Of a stretch of DNA of 7,097 nucleotides, positions 6,631 through 7,097 are shown piece by piece. Source of the stretch: Gammaproteobacteria bacterium (GTDB lineage: Bacteria > Pseudomonadota > Gammaproteobacteria > SZUA-152). The position numbers and the translations under genes were made by a program. The stretch lies in assembly GCA_030617485.1 (NCBI GenBank), contig JAUWVK010000079.1, positions 1-7,097 of the forward strand. The letters run 5' to 3'. The stretch's first letter is position 1. Each line of letters starts with the position of its first letter. A model generated the notes under the pieces. It was not told the origin of the DNA, made no database searches, and saw only the letters and a list, made by a program, of their open reading frames with translations.

Positions 6631-6685
6631 TCACTGGAACGAGCAAGCATTTCAGCTTTCGTTATATCAATACATGCGCCAGTGA
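6631..6685 (-). other. Composite inverted-repeat / structured leader element between subunit genes
   Basis: On the minus strand a 7-bp perfect outer stem (TCACTGG 6679-6685 with CCAGTGA 6631-6637) encloses a second arm AACGA-AAGC / GCTT-gc-TCGTT with loop TGAAAT (6638-6663). One strand is almost contiguous while the other carries a 15-nt bulge (6664-6678). It lies 21 nt after the stop of the upstream subunit and about 140 nt before the next ATG. There is no T tract, so it is not a standard terminator. The pairing is seen directly; function is unknown. Confidence 0.4.
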
Positions 6686-6706
6686 ATTAAAAAATACACG
6701 TGCTGA

Positions 6707-7097
6707 CTACTGGAAAGTGACAGTCACCGAATATGCACCCGTGTATAAGCCGGGTTCTTGCAGGGTATTCACGCTCAAGGTCGCACCAACGGTTAAAGGT
6801 ACTGCTGAATCAAACGCTCCACCCGACACCGGGTTGGTGGTGAAAGTACCAACAGTCATAGTTGCCGGCAATGAGACATGCGTTAGAGTCGTTATCGGTC
6901 CCGCAGTGACAGTAGCAAGAGCCCTGCCTGTAAATGCATAGGTTGCAGTACTCATGGCGAAACTACCGGCCGCCCCCACCGCCCCAACTAATACTACCCC
7001 ACCAGTTGCGGTTCTAACGCTCGTCGTATCAACAATAACGGTACCGGCCACAGATGCCGTCACTGAACCAAACTGTAAATTCTGCGTTTCTGTTATT
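6707..7097 (-). CDS. DUF4402-family pilin-like subunit, partial (5' end outside the window)
   Basis: The last 129 residues of a subunit whose start and signal peptide lie beyond position 7097. The frame is open to the edge: codons before the GTG at 7063 read ITETQNLQFGS, aligning with the ILENTQLNFGS of the major pilin, so that GTG is an internal valine codon and not the start. By comparison with the major pilin about 40-50 residues are missing. Further motifs: a Val/Ala/Gly-rich segment, GSFAMSTATYAF, a Thr-rich stretch, and the family C-terminal block PLTVGATLSVNTLQEPG followed by LYTGAYSVTVTFQ. There is no cysteine in the visible part. It stands first of three subunit genes in transcription order within the window, so it could be another structural or minor pilin; the order alone cannot tell which. 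Confidence 0.85.
   Translation of the reverse strand, partial: ITETQNLQFGSVTASVAGTVIVDTTSVRTATGGVVLVGAVGAAGSFAMSTATYAFTGRALATVTAGPITTLTHVSLPATMTVGTFTTNPVSGGAFDSAVPLTVGATLSVNTLQEPGLYTGAYSVTVTFQ

Noticed and set aside
6666..6681. Sigma54-like site TGGCGC...TTGAT on the minus strand
   Set aside because: The spacing fits, but the -12 GC dinucleotide is GA and two other consensus bases differ; too weak to call by eye.
6686..6706. T-rich stretch with CACGTG after the first subunit, considered as a terminator
   Set aside because: There are six T residues but only a 6-bp palindrome without a loop before them; no real stem.
6707..7063. GTG at 7063 as a true start of the third subunit
   Set aside because: The frame stays open to the window edge and the upstream codons (ITETQNLQFGS) match the family motif; starting at 7063 would leave no signal peptide.

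Overview
The window looks like a gammaproteobacterial chromosome, possibly a marine or environmental lineage. The clearest taxonomic signal is a YebC protein very close to the enterobacterial one; the finer placement is a guess. All supported genes lie on the minus strand, so transcription runs from right (7097) to left (1).

Right to left, the layout is: (a) 6707-7097, the 3' part of a DUF4402-type pilin-like subunit whose start lies outside the window; (b) 5977-6492, a second, more acidic DUF4402-like subunit with a weak ribosome binding site; (c) 5317-5820, a Gly/Thr-rich DUF4402 subunit with a strong ribosome binding site, the likely major pilin; (d) 5261-5287, a good Rho-independent terminator, followed by a candidate promoter at 5206-5235; (e) 4252-5169, a periplasmic pilus chaperone; (f) 1436-4237, a 933-residue outer-membrane usher of the TcfC/CooC-like kind with unusual C-terminal domains; (g) 518-1396, a 3-hydroxyisobutyrate dehydrogenase-like NAD(P) oxidoreductase; (h) 1-437, the 5' part of yebC.

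Genes a to f form one apparent assembly system. Subunits with signal peptides and donor-strand-like N termini would be exported, capped by the chaperone and polymerised through the usher into a surface fibre. The subunits are DUF4402 proteins rather than classical fimbrial pilins, so this is a divergent, little-characterised chaperone-usher pathway. No large tip adhesin is visible, but more subunits may lie beyond position 7097. Every mature component visible here lacks cysteine, so the system would work without disulfides.

The dehydrogenase and yebC are probably not part of the pilus system. Hand-counted 60-base lines are about 60-62% G+C in yebC and the 3' part of the dehydrogenase gene, against 33-45% in the usher gene. 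This fits a fimbrial cassette inserted beside a core-genome region. No gene-free stretch exceeds 300 bases; the largest gaps (6493-6706, 5821-5976, 5170-5316) hold the hairpins and candidate promoters listed. No tRNA, rRNA, CRISPR array or insertion sequence was seen.
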